NCBI GenBank assembly: GCA_947179485.1
Contig: OX359245.1
Span: 9,095,001-9,159,000, forward strand
Direction: 5' to 3'
DNA length: 64,000 bases
Source: Allacma fusca
Taxonomy: Eukaryota; Arthropoda; Collembola; Symphypleona; Sminthuridae
Shown here: piece by piece, positions 23,527 through 36,206 of the stretch
How positions within the stretch are numbered: position 1 is the stretch's first letter
Layout of the letters: every line of letters begins with the position of its first letter
Translations under genes and position numbers: made by a program
Notes under the pieces: generated by a model
The model's input: only the letters and a program-made list of their open reading frames with translations
The model's database searches: none
What the model was told of the DNA's origin: nothing

Positions 23527-24806
23527 CATGCTTGCAACTTCGAGGTAAAACTCAATTCAAGTTCAAGTCCTTCAGATTCCAAACACATTCAGTTCAATTC
23601 AGTTCGCCGTGAAAATACAAATAAGACGTACACTGTAATTTTTTTAACGCCCATTCAGTTCAGTTTAAATTTATTTTGCAATTATATCAGTTCAGTTTAA
23701 GTTCAGTTAAATCAATTAGTCGTTCAATTCCGCTCAGTTTTAACAATTATTTAATTAATTCTGCATTTAAACATATCAACGGAGAATGAATCCCGGTTTC
23801 GGCATTGTAGAAAAATGCTATTCATTGTCTGGTTTACTTTTATTTTCTGTTCTTCGGAAAATTAAATGAAGAATATAAGGTACTTTCCCATTTTAAAATA
23901 CTAGTTTCAATAAAAATATAATTTTATCAAAATGGGAGGTGGGATTTTCGGGAACATTAATGCAAACTTAACAATTATTATACACTGAACCAAATTCATT
24001 TTCGCATGCAGCAATATTGGCGGTGCTGTTTATGCACTCTGGTTTTCCACGATGAATCGCTCAGTACAAATGATAAAAGCGCATCATAAGCAACACATTA
24101 TAAGACTAGTGGTATTTGCAATTTGAGAAAGTGGCGTCAATAAGTCAAATAATATATCGGTAACCACACAATGTATTATTTCCTGAAGGTTAACTAATTG
24201 TAAGTTCAGTTCATCGCTTTGCCATACTTATCGCTAATAATTCAAGTTCATTCAAAGTTAAAAATCAGGGGTCAGATTTTTGTAAATTTCCCTGGAAGAT
24301 TTTTTTCATTTTCCCTGCTGTACATGATGTCCCTGTTCGAAGCAAATTTAAAACTCCCTGTTGACAAAATAATTTTCGTAATACACCCCAACAAATTCAA
24401 AAATCTCTGCTGAAAAAAAGGTCAACAGATTTGAAAATCCCTGCTGATGAAAAAAAATCATTTTCGTAAATCACCTCAACAATTTTGAAAATCTCTGTTG
24501 ACAAAAATCATTTTCAGTAAAACACCTCAACAATTTCAAAAATGCCTGCCAAAAAAGGTCAACAGATTTGAAAATCCCTGTTTGCAATCCCGTTTGAAAC
24601 TTTCCCTGCTGAAAAATGTTTTTCTCTGGGAAGATTCTTCCCGTCTTCCCACATAAATCCGACCCCTGTTAAAAATAATGTAATTCACGTTCAGTCATTT
24701 ATTCTATTAATTTATTTCCGTTAATTCAAGTTCACTTAAAATGTTAGAAATTCTTGAAAAGTTCAGTTCAGGAACTAGTTCACTGAACGAACTTGTTGCA
24801 AGCATG
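23527..24806. mobile_element. hAT-like element, word GTTCAATT, with a nested insert
   Basis: Ends are CATGCTTGCAAC and its reverse complement. They are flanked by CCCCAAAG at 23519-23526 and TCCCAAAG at 24807-24814, a 7-of-8 duplication. Arrays of TTCAGTTCAATTCA-type words occupy 23550-23720 and parts of 24180-24260 and 24680-24790. A second element (24266-24668) is inserted inside. No transposase domain was seen. Confidence 0.78.
24266..24668. mobile_element. hAT-like 403-bp element nested in the GTTCAATT element
   Basis: Ends read CAGGGGTCAGATTTTTGT and, reversed, CAGGGGTCGGATTTATGT. The flanking duplication TTAAAAAT (24258-24265 and 24669-24676) is perfect. The inside is built of diverged tandem units of about 55-65 bp containing GTCAACAGATTTGAAAATC, CCCTGCTGA and ACACCTCAACAATTT. 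A matching single end lies near 1978. Confidence 0.85.
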
Positions 24807-24894
24807 TCCCAAAGATTGTTTTTGCGGCTTTCATACGCGAAATAAAAATTACTGTATGGGAATATTCGGACCTCTGTAGCCTCTAATCTTGAAC

Positions 24895-25470
24895 CGAAGC
24901 ATGCAACAATTCATTCAATGTACTAGTTTGTTAATTGCACGTTTCTGTAATATTTCAAGATTTGAATGAACTTGAGTGAACTGAAAACATTTCAATTAAT
25001 GTAATGAATGAGTTTGAATTGAACTATTCTGCAAATGCAGCGAAAGTAAATGAATATTAATGTCTATCTATGATTGAGAGATCTGAACTCAATTGACCTG
25101 AACGTGAGAATACGTATTACGGAACTCAAATTGCTCCTAATGCTTAAAGTTTTCCGAAACAGCAATGAACTAAATATTTTCGCCAGATATCCTTGAAAAT
25201 TAATAATTTTCAACAATAAGATTTAAGATCAAAAAAGGAACTTAAAATTAAATATTCATAGTTGAACTGAATGAATTCACGAGACAAATAATCTGAAAGT
25301 GAATTGAACGTTTTATTTTAACGTTCAATTTGAGTGAACGTGTCTGAACTCAAAAATACCTACATACGTATGAATTGAACTGATTGTGAGTGTGAATAGT
25401 ATAACGAATAACAATGAACTGAACTTGAATTGAACTTTCCCTCAACTTTGCATGTATGCATGAACCAGGT
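24895..25470. repeat. Second GAACTGAA word array, ends unresolved
   Basis: Words such as TGAACTGAA, TGAATTGAACT and GAACGTG recur from 24960 to 25440. They are the reverse orientation of the word in the neighbouring 23527-24806 element. Possible ends are CATGCAAC near 24899 and GCATGTATGCATG near 25450, but the flanking 8-mers (AACCGAAG and AACCAGGT) match poorly. It may be a related element that inserted nearby. Confidence 0.4.
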
Positions 25471-25724
25471 CTAATTTCGGAATTTTGAAAAATGATCATG
25501 GGTGAATAATAGCAGGACATAAGCAGCATATTTTGAAGAAAATTCTAAAATCGGGATAAACACCAAAGGTGCAGATATGTAGTCAGTAAAGTGGGGCAAC
25601 TCCATTTTTTATTTACCTCAATTCATTCACTCAATTTTTACACAAGCTGTAGATTAATGTATGATCTGACGACCACGCTTTATGTTGTAAATTGTCTGTT
25701 TTTGGGAAGCTTTTAAAAATATTA

Positions 25725-26500
25725 TTTTTGAATCGTCATGGGGCAGTGATTTCCCATTCATACTTGAATGGAGTCAGGGATCGTCTTTCCTGAGTAGCGA
25801 AAATTGTGATACGACAACGATTTTATAATAAATTGCTTAGATTAAAGATTTTAAGATTTTTTTCCAAGATAAAAACACCATTACGTATAAGACCAATTTA
25901 TCTACGACTAATTTTACCCAATTATGTGAGCAACTAATGTCTTAAGTTTAAGGATTCTTAAGTTTTATCAAATTTGCCCTTAAACCACATTTGAATTGTT
26001 GGGTGTCATTGGTTCGACAGTTATCGGGATGTCAGCAATGAACAGATAAGAAGGCATCCTGGCAATAGCAACGGGATCGCCCCTAAATGCATGGAGCTAA
26101 AGATATATTTGCAATTTTAACAGTCCACGCAAATCATGTATAATCAGGTATTTATTGGAAAACACTGAATTCCCCAATAATTTTAAAAGTTCTGAATTTT
26201 TTATTTTTGAAGCCGCGAGCTTTTAATATTTTAATAACACAATTTTGAATTCTTGTAACATCTTCAATCCTTTCTTTTATAATTATGTCAAAAATCCAAT
26301 CCTTATCAAAGAATTTGAAATTACGACAAAATAGATTGAAAACAACAAATTTAAGCTTCTTGTGTAAAGCAAACTAAATTTTCAATTTATGGTAAAGATT
26401 TGCAGATATAAAGCTTATGTTGCAGAAAATAATGAGAGAATCAACGCGAGCATTAAATGTGTATTTACTCTATACTATAGTATCTGTATAAGGCTTATTG
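25725..26500. repeat. R2 repeat followed by an R1 repeat copy
   Basis: 25725-25870 has the R2 landmarks. From about 25930 the sequence follows the R1 unit seen at 40020 and 42415 (TTAAGTTTTATCAAATTTGCCC, then TTGGGTGTCATTGGTTCG). The order R2 then R1 suggests that they were once parts of one larger repeat. Confidence 0.5.
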
Positions 26501-27110
26501 TATCTTCTAATATATACTTTCAAAGTCATAACATTTGTTTCCAACCATGCAAAATTCTAACGTGTTCATCATTTTTGGTTACAGTATCTGGTATGGCATG
26601 AATGATGAAATATTTTAAAAACAATATATCCTATTATTATCAGAATTATTTAGTATACAGCATTATTGTTCTTGTGTTCTCATAAATCCACCACAGTCTT
26701 TAACACTCTCTCGTAACTGTTTTTCTACAATATTTGGCACAATGTATATTAAACATGTCCTAACAACGCGTAACGATGATCTGTGTTTTGAATCTCTTTA
26801 TATAGCTTATGTTGGGTTGTGTGGTGCTTTATGTTTGAATGACAAGTACCGAATAATGATATGATATTATGTTGTATGGACTGAAAACGGATGTGTGTTA
26901 GTCGCTCCTTTGACACTGGAAAAAAGGTAATAAAAAACTTATTTGCATTGCTTTGGTTAAGTTTTGATTTTTTTTTTCAAATAATCTGAATTGCAATATT
27001 ATATTAGATGACACCTTTGGGAGAACCAGAGGACATTAAGTCAAGGGCCAGAGTAGTTGCGTGCAAGGTTGCTATTCTAACATTACTTTTGTTAACACTG
27101 CATGTAACAA
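26501..27110. other. Non-coding DNA, nothing recognised
   Basis: No coding, RNA or transposon-end signal was seen. Confidence 0.35.
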
Positions 27111-27900
27111 AACATAAAATTGGGTGTCTTCCACTCAAGGAACGTACATTTACCGAACATTAAGCAATCTATTTGGATTTAATCTTAAATATGGCTAACT
27201 GAATTCTCTTCCAGCTTGCAGAATTGTATGCGATTTCCAGTAGGAAAATTTCGCACATGCAAGTAAACCTGTCCTCTGTCACGTTCAAATTTGTGCTCGA
27301 CTTTTTAAAATTAAAATTTCTTATGGGATTTAGCAACTCAAATTGTGTATGTCCATATGTAGATAAGTTTATCCTCCTCAGTGTCTCGTCAAACTGTTAA
27401 AAAGCTGGAACTGTGAAATAAAATTTAATCATTTTCTTACGGAGTCAACTGACTTATCTCATACCCCAAGATCAAAAAATAAGTACAATTTTTTTGTCCA
27501 CTAATTAAAACATGCTTAATACTTAATAATATTTATTGGTAAACAAATTTTGAAAAATGTATTTAAAATTTGGGTGATTGGGCTTTGAGTTGAGAATACA
27601 ATATTTGCTTAATTGTGTGGAAAATTTTAACCGTCCATGCTCTGTTTTTAGGGTGGCGGCAGCCACCTAGTAAAATAGCCTTGTCCATACGTCCGTGTGT
27701 TCTTCCACACGATTATTCAAACACTACTGGTCCGACTTAAATTAAATTTTGTATAAATATTACTTGAGTTAAACGTAAGGTTGAGTTCGTATTTGGTTGA
27801 AATCGGCCGGATTGTTTTTTCGAAAAAATATCTGAAATTTAGAAAAAAAACGCTGACCCCACTTTACCCAAAGCCTGAAATTATCGCGTAAGGATGATTT
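27111..27900. repeat. Relative of the 12.8-14.9 kb foldback with inverted core
   Basis: 27115-27640 is the reverse complement of the core 13370-14310 (without the 383-bp insertion). The sequence from about 27660 is a direct copy of the right arm (TAGTAAAATAGCCTTG, CGTCCGTGTGT, TGAGTTCGTATTTG). So the core is flipped relative to its right flank when compared with the first copy. The left arm is missing here. Confidence 0.65.
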
Positions 27901-28960
27901 TTAAATAGTATCACTGGTTGTGTAATTTTCTTAATTATTAGTACTACATCGTATTGATAATAAAATTTTCTTTTCATGCATGAATGTGTTCCGGGACATA
28001 CTTATTCAACTAGTGACAGAATACAAATTTGCCAAAGAAAAGACTACTTAATTTCTAAGGTACCCCAAAAATAAAAGGAATCATTACACCATTCAGTAAA
28101 ACTATCTTGTGATCAAAGCTAATCTTCATCCAGATAATATTTCTAACGACGTCTAAATTCATAATTTGTTTCAACTTTTGTATTTGCTGGCATTTATCCT
28201 CTCATTCGTCATCTTTTTCTTCCAAATTTGTTTGTTACAGCAATAAGAACATGTACCTATAAATATTTGTGGATTATATCAATCCACAAAATTTCTAACA
28301 AAAATTGAGTTAGGGGACGAATTGTACAGAGACTCAAAAATAGATTTACCCTCTCTAGACCATGTAAGGAAATGAAGTAGGAAATATCCGGTTCCCCCAT
28401 GATTTAGCAAATCCTTTTCCAGATTTTAGGAAAATTTGTTTCATCTCACTAGTTCAAAAATTATGAATCTACAGGTTAAGGAAATAGATCTATGTATAAG
28501 TAAGGTTTTGGTAAGGGTCTTGCAATTTATAAATTGTTAACTCAAATCTTAAAATTTGATTCAAAAAACTCGTTTACAGGAAATGTGATGGTGGTTTAGA
28601 AGCGAGGCTTTAGATTTCCGTACATATTTACGTACTTCTACTGCTATTTAATTTCAATGTCATGGACCCGAAACGGATGCTAAATAATTCCGGCGGCGTG
28701 AAAGTCGTAATAAAAAAAATCACTTCGTTTATTTATTCAATTCATGTTGGTTTTACTTCGTTATTTATTTGACACGTCATGAGTTTTGATTGGATGTTAA
28801 ATGTGCTCACCGGAGTCACCAATTAAATATTGAATGTCCCAATTTCCAATAAATGTTTTTTAGGTGTTGTTTATTATTTTAATTAAGCCTTTAATTTTAA
28901 CTGTTAATATTCTTTAATAGCCAAATCTTGATACCAGCAAGGGTGGGTGAGGATATGAAA
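27901..28960. repeat. Long duplicated block, copy 2 (partner 14860-15920)
   Basis: It is a direct, moderately diverged copy of the block downstream of the first foldback element. It is non-coding. Confidence 0.65.
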
Positions 28961-30923
28961 AATCCCGGAGGAAGCCAGTGAGCTCAACATTTTTAAAAAC
29001 GTCAAAATCTCTAAAAATTTTACTCAAATTTCGATCTACCTCAGTATTTTTACCTGGAGTAAATTTTTTTGTAGCAACAATTGGATTTTTTTAAAATTGG
29101 GATGAATAATTTTCTGAATGGGATTTTTTTGTGAATTCGTACAGCAAAATCTTTGGGACTAATGGGCAAAATAAATTTGCAATAATGTGTTCACTGGATT
29201 CCTTCCATTTACATGGCATTACTGTGTGCGATAAATTCCTTCATTTCCATATCTTCAGTGTATGATTGAGGTTGACTGCTCTGTTGTTAGTTCAGTTTCA
29301 CAGGGGATTCGGTCGAAAACTTCCACGTGTGGCTAGCTCTTTCCCCACGTGTGGAATTCATTTTGTAATGCTTGTATTTATATACGTTTGCAGTAGTTTT
29401 ATTCCCTTTTTCCAAAATTTTTTCGTTCAATGTTTTGGTTTTACAATTTGCTCTCAGTTTTCTACTTGAAACGTTTCAGTTGTTTTTATCAAATTTCTGA
29501 AGAAACCTTCCGTGTTGAGTATGTTCCAAAAAAAATCTCAATTTGTAGAAAATTATTAGAATTAAAAATATTAGAAATTTACATCAAATTAAAATTTTCA
29601 GAATTTTGAAAAATAATCCTGATTGAATAAAAGCAGGACATAATCAATTGTCTTTTGAAAGATTACAAAATTGGTATAACAAAATTTTATACCAAAAGTA
29701 TCTACATAGCAGTGGTCAGGAACGTGAAGCAAACAGATGTTTTAGAACTCGAATTCATTCATTTGTTAAATTCTCACACCAGCTATAAATTAATGTATAC
29801 ACCCGAGGATAAGCGTCGTCCATGCGTTATGTTCTAAATACACAGTATGTTGTTGTGCAGTTTTTAAAATACATATTAACTTTGAATCGTATTGAGAAAT
29901 GATTTCCCATTCATACTTGAATGGAGTCAGGGATCTTCTTTTCTTAGTAACGATAATTATCATACGACATGGCCCATTGGTTTGATATTAAAATGTCGCA
30001 ACACAATATCACTATGTGTTACTCCTGCAAGCGATCTACTCGATGAATGTGAAGACATTTGAGCAAGTAATTGTTCAAGTGGCATCGTAGTTTCAAATTT
30101 ATCCTTTATCCTAACTTATAGTTAGTGGCATACATCATCTACTTATCTCAATATTAGTCTTTCCTTCCATGTTTCGATATTAAAAACAAATATCAATAGA
30201 TATATGCACATTCTGTTTAACAGCCCACAAAAAAATTTTAATTGGGGTTTTTTGAAACGCACTCAAGTTTTGGTTTTCTATATTTTGTTCAAAAATGTTT
30301 TTCAAGGAATGCCCCTGAGAGGAAAGTTACAAGTTTAAATTTGAAAAATGTATTCGTAATTTTGACATACGTCGGAAGTTGACTGGAAATATTTACGGAT
30401 TGTTTGAAAATTTTGAAAATAATAAATTGCTGTATGAAATAAGAATATTGAAATTATCTTTGAATCAGTTTGAATTTCTAACTTCGCTACATATTCAGGA
30501 ATCCTGAAGATTTGTTCCAACAATCCAGATCAGAAATTTTTGTAAAATTTAAATTGATTTGAAATTAGCCATGAGGTAATTTAATTACGATTTCCTAATA
30601 ATTGATAACATTATTAGAAGGACAGTTCTGTGTGTGAGAAGTTTCCACGAGAAATTTGAAGAGTGTAGCGGGAATTCAATTTCTCTGAATGAATAGGATT
30701 AAGAATTTTTCTGGAATTGTCACTTGAATAATTTATAACTTCAATGAGTTTTACAAAAAATATTTGACCTTATTCTATTGCCTTCCCTGCTGTAACCAGA
30801 GTTTTCGAGCCAGCGGGATTAAGCACATTGCAAGAACTGGGAAAAGAGTTTCAACAGTGAAAGCAGAACTAAGGCGTACCAAGGACATTCTTTCGGACAT
30901 CTGCATCAACATGGATTTATGAC
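28961..30923. repeat. Old repeats including R2 copy at 29880-30790
   Basis: Landmarks TTGAATCGTATTGAGAAATG, CTTGAATGGAGTCAGGGATC and the later AAGTGGCATC/ATCCTTTATCCTAAC block recur at 51000 and 57580. There is no domain-like coding sequence. Confidence 0.45.
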
Positions 30924-31695
30924 TAGTGCTGTCCATGGGAACGGAAATTTGGTACCCATACCTGTTCCTGTACCTGTACCCATTTTTTCAGGAACTAAAG
31001 CAACGGTCCTGTTCCTGTTCCCATAAAAATGGGTACCGATTCAAAGTTCCTGGACCTGTTCCTGTTCCCAAAAGTACTTAAAGACTAGCAGAAAAGTACA
31101 ACCTACACATTTATGCCCCAGGTAACTCTATCAAATCGACTTTATTAAAATTAAATAACAGTACACCATCTCCAATACCTTTAGCTACTCGAATTTAAAT
31201 GAGAATTCAGTAACAGTCATTAAATTAATCATCGCAGCGCAAAGTTCAGTAGTAACTGCAATTAACTAAGACAAGTAGCACTTTCAATATACTTTTGCTG
31301 AACTAACAAGGATAAGAGCACGCTGGAGTTTTCTGAGCTACAATTTTGGGTTTAAGTTCCACAGAGTTCCGTTTTTGCAACGTGTTAATTAATTATTATT
31401 TATTATTTTGCTAAATAATAACGTGCGAAAGAGTGACTTATTTGGCATGTTGCGACGTACTTTTAAAATAATATTTTATTTGTGAGGTATTTTTATATTA
31501 TAAACTTGATGTGAATACCAGGTAGGTACACGTTTTGTTCCTGTTTCCAAACCCGCTTTTGTTCCCATATTTTGGGAACAATTTCTATGTTCCCAAACGT
31601 TCCCAAAGTGTTTTGGGAACAAAATTTGTGTTCCCGTACGCACCCATTCCTGTTCCCAAAAACCTGGGTGTCTCCTGTTCCCATGGACAGCACTA
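30924..31695. mobile_element. hAT-like non-autonomous element, word TGTTCCC
   Basis: The 19-bp ends TAGTGCTGTCCATGGGAAC and its exact reverse complement are flanked by TTTATGAC (30916-30923) and TTTATGAA (31696-31703), a 7-of-8 duplication. Left (30945-31075) and right (31520-31690) zones are arrays of CTGTTCC, TACCCAT and GTTCCCA, running on the same strand. The interior is non-coding. Confidence 0.85.
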
Positions 31696-31703
31696 TTTAT
31701 GAA

Positions 31704-32400
31704 TCAGAGGATTTTGCTCCCTATCTCATATACATATGTAGTGTCTCATAAAATATTTGATTCCACCAGTGGTGTCAAACTAAACGTCACTCAGTATTGG
31801 TCAGCACAAATTTTGGTGTTTAATGGTTCACACAAAATAAAATTCTATGGATTTATTACCTACGATTCTTTTAATGTCAGCTTTGCAAATCCATCAAACT
31901 GTTTTTCTTTCAGAACAAAAAAATCTATAAAAGTCATTACATGAAAAATTTGCTTTTTTATATCACAAGGAATCTACCATATTATCCTTCAAAACAGACG
32001 AAGTGCCATGAAAACTAAATGGTAACCTTATTTCGCAATTAACGCTAGTTTATCATTCTCGTTTCCAATTTTAATGTCACAGAAGTGACTGCATGGAGGC
32101 CCTTTGAAATTAAAGATCTCAAAAACGTACGTGTTTTTTGAAACATTTGGGACACTGAATTTTTTGACTGAAGTTTAGACTTTCTGGTGTTCTGAAGAAG
32201 AACCGCCATTAGTTATCTGCAGAATAACATTTGCGCATTTTCCCAAAAATATTTAAAGCAGCGTGTAAATCTCTCATTTAGGTAAACTTTTGGGTACTCA
32301 CCTTCAAGATCTCTGGATTCGTTTGCTCCTTCCAGATTTTTCTATTATGGTATTAAATGTCCGCGGTACTCAACACTGAGCACTTAGGCACTAAGTAAAG
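31704..32400. repeat. Old repeat R6 (partner 51540-51730)
   Basis: About 31965-32150 matches 51550-51725: TTATCCTTCAAAA, GACTGCATGGA and CCCTTTGAAATTAAAG are shared. The remainder has no recognised content. Confidence 0.5.
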
Positions 32401-32403
32401 GAC

Positions 32404-32460
32404 ATATCGTCACCATAAGCTTATGGTGACGATATCAGCTTATGCAGCAGCATAAGCTGA
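32404..32460. repeat. Two adjacent palindromes at a hAT insertion site
   Basis: 32404-32435 is a perfect 32-bp palindrome centred on AAGCTT. 32435-32460 is an 11-bp stem TCAGCTTATGC/GCATAAGCTGA around the loop AGCA. The last base of the second palindrome is the first base of the 8-bp target duplication of the next element. Confidence 0.9.
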
Positions 32461-33465
32461 TAACTATTAGGCATTGGCATACCGATATAGCCATACGATA
32501 TTATCGTCCATATCGTACATTTTTCGAAACGATAATTCTCGTAACCTTTGAACGATATATCGGTCAGTTTCCATATCGTAAATATGTGGTTCAATTCCCC
32601 AAATAATGATTCGCCCCCAACATTTTAATGCATATTAACTAATTCAAAACATCATGTCAGTCAGCTCATAATAATACCATGTAAATTCCTGGTTTTCTCG
32701 TACGTATATAAAACACGTATGTAAAAACATACGTTAAACATAAGTGTAACTTCTTTATTTGCTCATTGTCAGAGCCAGTTTTTCTGTAATTAATACCAAG
32801 GTTGTTTCTGTTGGAATCAAAATACACTTGGTGGATTCCTTATTGTTCTCACCAGTTCCAGAAAATTTAATACCAATTATGCTGTCAGTGGGGTTAAAAT
32901 ATACTTGGTTTGCCTTCGTAACTCCTCATTGTTAGTATCAGTTCTTAATCAATTAATACCAACTATAAACATGTTCATTTGGAGGAGGTTACCAAATCTT
33001 TGGAGCGCGGTTCAAGTTTGAACTTCAAAGCACATTGGTGCTTAGCTCATTTTTGTTTACATATGAAAAACCACTAAGTGTAAGTTTATAAAATTAAAAA
33101 AACTGATTTTGATGAGGTAAATAAACGCTAATCAGTTGAAAATGCCCACACGTATTATTTCTCGTTACAATAATATCGAAACAATTCCCCTTGGAAATTC
33201 TGTCCCCTTCCAGTTAATGAAAAGGACGAATGAATGATTTTTAATTGTTAACACAAGCATACAAATCAATGAATTGCAGGTCATATTACTATAGGTTCAC
33301 ATTAGATTCAGGACAAGATGTATTTTAATGTTAATTTACCTCTACAATGTAAAATGGTAATTTTTATTTATTTTTCGTGGATCCTCTTCAAGGTTCAACA
33401 TGCCCCGTAATGTTATTGCTCCCTTCCCGCTTGGAAATAAGGCAGCACAATTGTGCACAAAAAAA

Positions 33466-33587
33466 TGTGCGACGAATTGGGCCAAAATTGTGCACATGAA
33501 TTTGTGAACAAATAATTGTGAACGTATCTCTGCACACGATTTTGTCAACAAATGATTGTGCAAAATTTTGGCCCAATTCGTCGCACA
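33466..33587. repeat. Large hairpin at the left end of the CACTA-like element
   Basis: A perfect 24-bp inverted repeat (33466-33489 with 33564-33587, including CGACGAATTGGGCC) is extended inward by further matches such as GCACA, TTTGT and ACAAA pairs. The total arm is about 45 bp with interruptions. It lies in the subterminal zone with TGTGCACAA words. Confidence 0.85.
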
Positions 33588-33687
33588 AATTGTTTCCCAC
33601 AATATGATGTGCAGATATATTTATGCACAAATAGTTCTACAGAAAGTCTAATAATTTCGATAAACATCCAGTCTTGGAAGCACATAT

Positions 33688-35374
33688 TTATTCATACCAG
33701 TCTGCCAGTACTACAATTGGAACAGAAATAAATATTATAGGTTTTTTTTTCTTCATCTCCTCTTTCAGAAGCTTCGTAAGCGAAGACAGGATTCTAGCCT
33801 TCTGAATGTCGTACTCGCTTGGAATGCCACGTAGTGTACTCGCAGGTTTGAGTTTATATGACGCTAATGAAAATTCTGCAAAGTACAACCACAATATGAA
33901 GTAAACAAATATGAAATCAATACCAAGTATAATTAATTATATAAATAAAACGAAAGTTCGTCATACCGACTAAAGCATCCCTCTTTCCTTGGTTCACACA
34001 AGGAAGGGTTGGGACGTTTTTATTAGCGTTACAAGAACGACCCATCAGCGACTTTCCAATGATTTCCTCCGATGTAAATAGGTATCGAAACAGGTTTCTA
34101 GCTAATACAGAAGGAGAATTGGCTCCCAGTTTTGCAGCCGCAACCTTTGATTTCTTTTAAAAAACTCCACTGCCCTCAACTAATTCCAACTTGCTCTGAA
34201 AAAATACATACAAATTAGGGTTCCCAAAATATTACTGAATTACAATGCATATAATAGTTTTGGTAAATATTTACTACGCAGTAGATAATTATTTTGGGGG
34301 AGTAAAAATCAGGTTAAGCTTAATCTACTCAATGGTCAAGGGTTCAGATTTTTAAAATCAAAAACCTTAGAAGATAGCTGTAGTTTAGCCTTTAGTGCAT
34401 CCACGTCCTCCCACAGGGATTTAATTTTAGCTAATTAATTTAACTCGTTAGTACCAAATTAGTGGGATAAAATGTATGGTGGACTGGAACTTCGAAATGA
34501 AACCAGAATTTACCTCGATACTTTTTCTTAGCGTCCTTTAACGTGACAATCTGGAGTTCCAACTCCTCACCTTGTCTTCATAATCATTTACTTGGTTGGG
34601 CATAACCACTGGGAGGACTTCATTTCTGAAACGACCAACAGACGCTTCGTGGGTTTCCTGAGGAAGCGTTGCATCGGTATGCCGATCACCAATATCTGGA
34701 TTCTACATAAACAAATTTTGCTCATATACAAACCAACGAAGAATTTTAATTATTTTGATATGTTATTAGTTGATTAAATAGTATTTGACTTTCCTTTAAT
34801 GTTGAATCATCGTTCAGGTTTGAAGGTGGCTTCATTTCTGCTACGCTTACCTAGAACGTCTGAAATGTCTTCTGCAGTTACAGTCTTCTTCGAACGCTAC
34901 ATAAAATAACGAATTTGTAATGGCACGGACCTTTACTTACAAAATAATCGAATTACCTTATGTTTACGATTGATGCTTTTAGAGGAGGTTGCCATTGATT
35001 CACTGTCGCTGTTGTCATTTGTTGCAGCTTCAGTCGCCAAATCATCGCAAATGCTTTCCATTTCCGGTTTAGATGCTGTAATGATATAGCAATGTTATGA
35101 TTGTAAAGATCAAAAATTACATAAACAAGCATTAATTACCAGTACATATAAACCACAAAACAATGGCGATAAGATGACTGCTAATGTCTATGATTGACTG
35201 TTTAAACTTGAATTAAAATTAATTATTACAAGCAGTTAAATAATGAAACTTACCAAAACATCGAACCATAACATCGTAAGACTTCCTTCCCCACCGGATT
35301 TGCAGTTTCTTCCCAACTTTTTTATTGTATTTTGCCCGAATCGTCCCATCAACAACGTTCTCTAATGGCAGCAT
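33688..35374 (-). pseudogene. BEN-domain protein of the CACTA-like element, multi-exon, decayed
   Basis: On the minus strand I can lay out about eight exons with good splice sites. Approximate positions are 35374-35254 (starts ATG, ends before GTAAG), 35075-34957, 34896-34851, 34702-34513, 34430-34366, 34195-33967 and 33875-33688. The early exons are charged, ending in a coiled-coil-like part (KSLWEDVDALKAKLQL). The last two exons carry a BEN-like domain: LARNLFRYLFTSEEIIGKSL, then RSCNANK, then after an intron a helix with KARILSSLTKLL. BEN domains bind DNA. Such proteins are plausible accessory factors of the element. An in-frame TAA precedes the BEN exon and one exon join is out of frame, so the gene is probably dead. 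Exon borders are my inference. Confidence 0.6.
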
Positions 35375-36206
35375 ATTCTTTAAGATCACTTAAAAATTCG
35401 ACGGCAATGAACATTATAACTCAGATAATAATGTTAATGAACTTCACAGAAAAATATAGTCATGAATGCTTGCATGACAAAAAATAACGGAAAGTAAGCG
35501 CGCCATTTTATACTCACGATAGCCACGCTAGGGGTCAGTATAACGACACGGCACGAGACGAATCGCTTAATCTACTGAGATTATCGTTTGCAACTAAGTC
35601 TTGGTTAAAAACATTTTAAACCGAAACATAATGCTTTCTATACAATTGAACTAACACATTTTAGAGCTCGTGGTTCTAGAGTTTAATCTGGTAGGCCTTC
35701 ATTTATTTTTATCAAGGTCTTTATATGCTTTCAAAGTTTATGTTTCCTACCCCGAAATGAATATTGTAGTACTCGTGATTGTTCCAAGTATAGTTGAATT
35801 AAATTAATCTATTTTTATTTATTATTTTAGAACTTTACATTTATATTAGTATAAGCGGTCTATTCCCAGAATTAGTGCACGCTCCAATTGGGTTGCTCAC
35901 ATTTCAAAAAATAATCATGACCTTTGCACTGTCGTTTGTCTTGTTCTTTTCTTACTTCCGCCACTCTCGTTCTCGGTCTTTTTCAACACAGATAACGAGA
36001 CAAGCGAGAATTTTAAAATCAACGATTTACTCACCCCTATTCTACACAGCTGAAGGGAACGAATAATGTGGTGACGTGTAACTTGACAGCATATGTGTAT
36101 GTATACTAATACTGAATATACAGATAGATACAACCAGTCGTTATTTCAGACATTACATGTGCCATTTCGGGTCATTTCAAGGAGATATTAACTGATTGGA
36201 GTGAAA
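35375..36206. promoter_or_regulatory. Shared spacer between divergent element genes
   Basis: The 832 bp separates the first ATG of the BEN gene (minus) from the first ATG of the transposase (plus), so any promoters for both must lie here. I see no definite core promoter motif. Open frames inside it on both strands have no recognisable domain. Confidence 0.35.
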
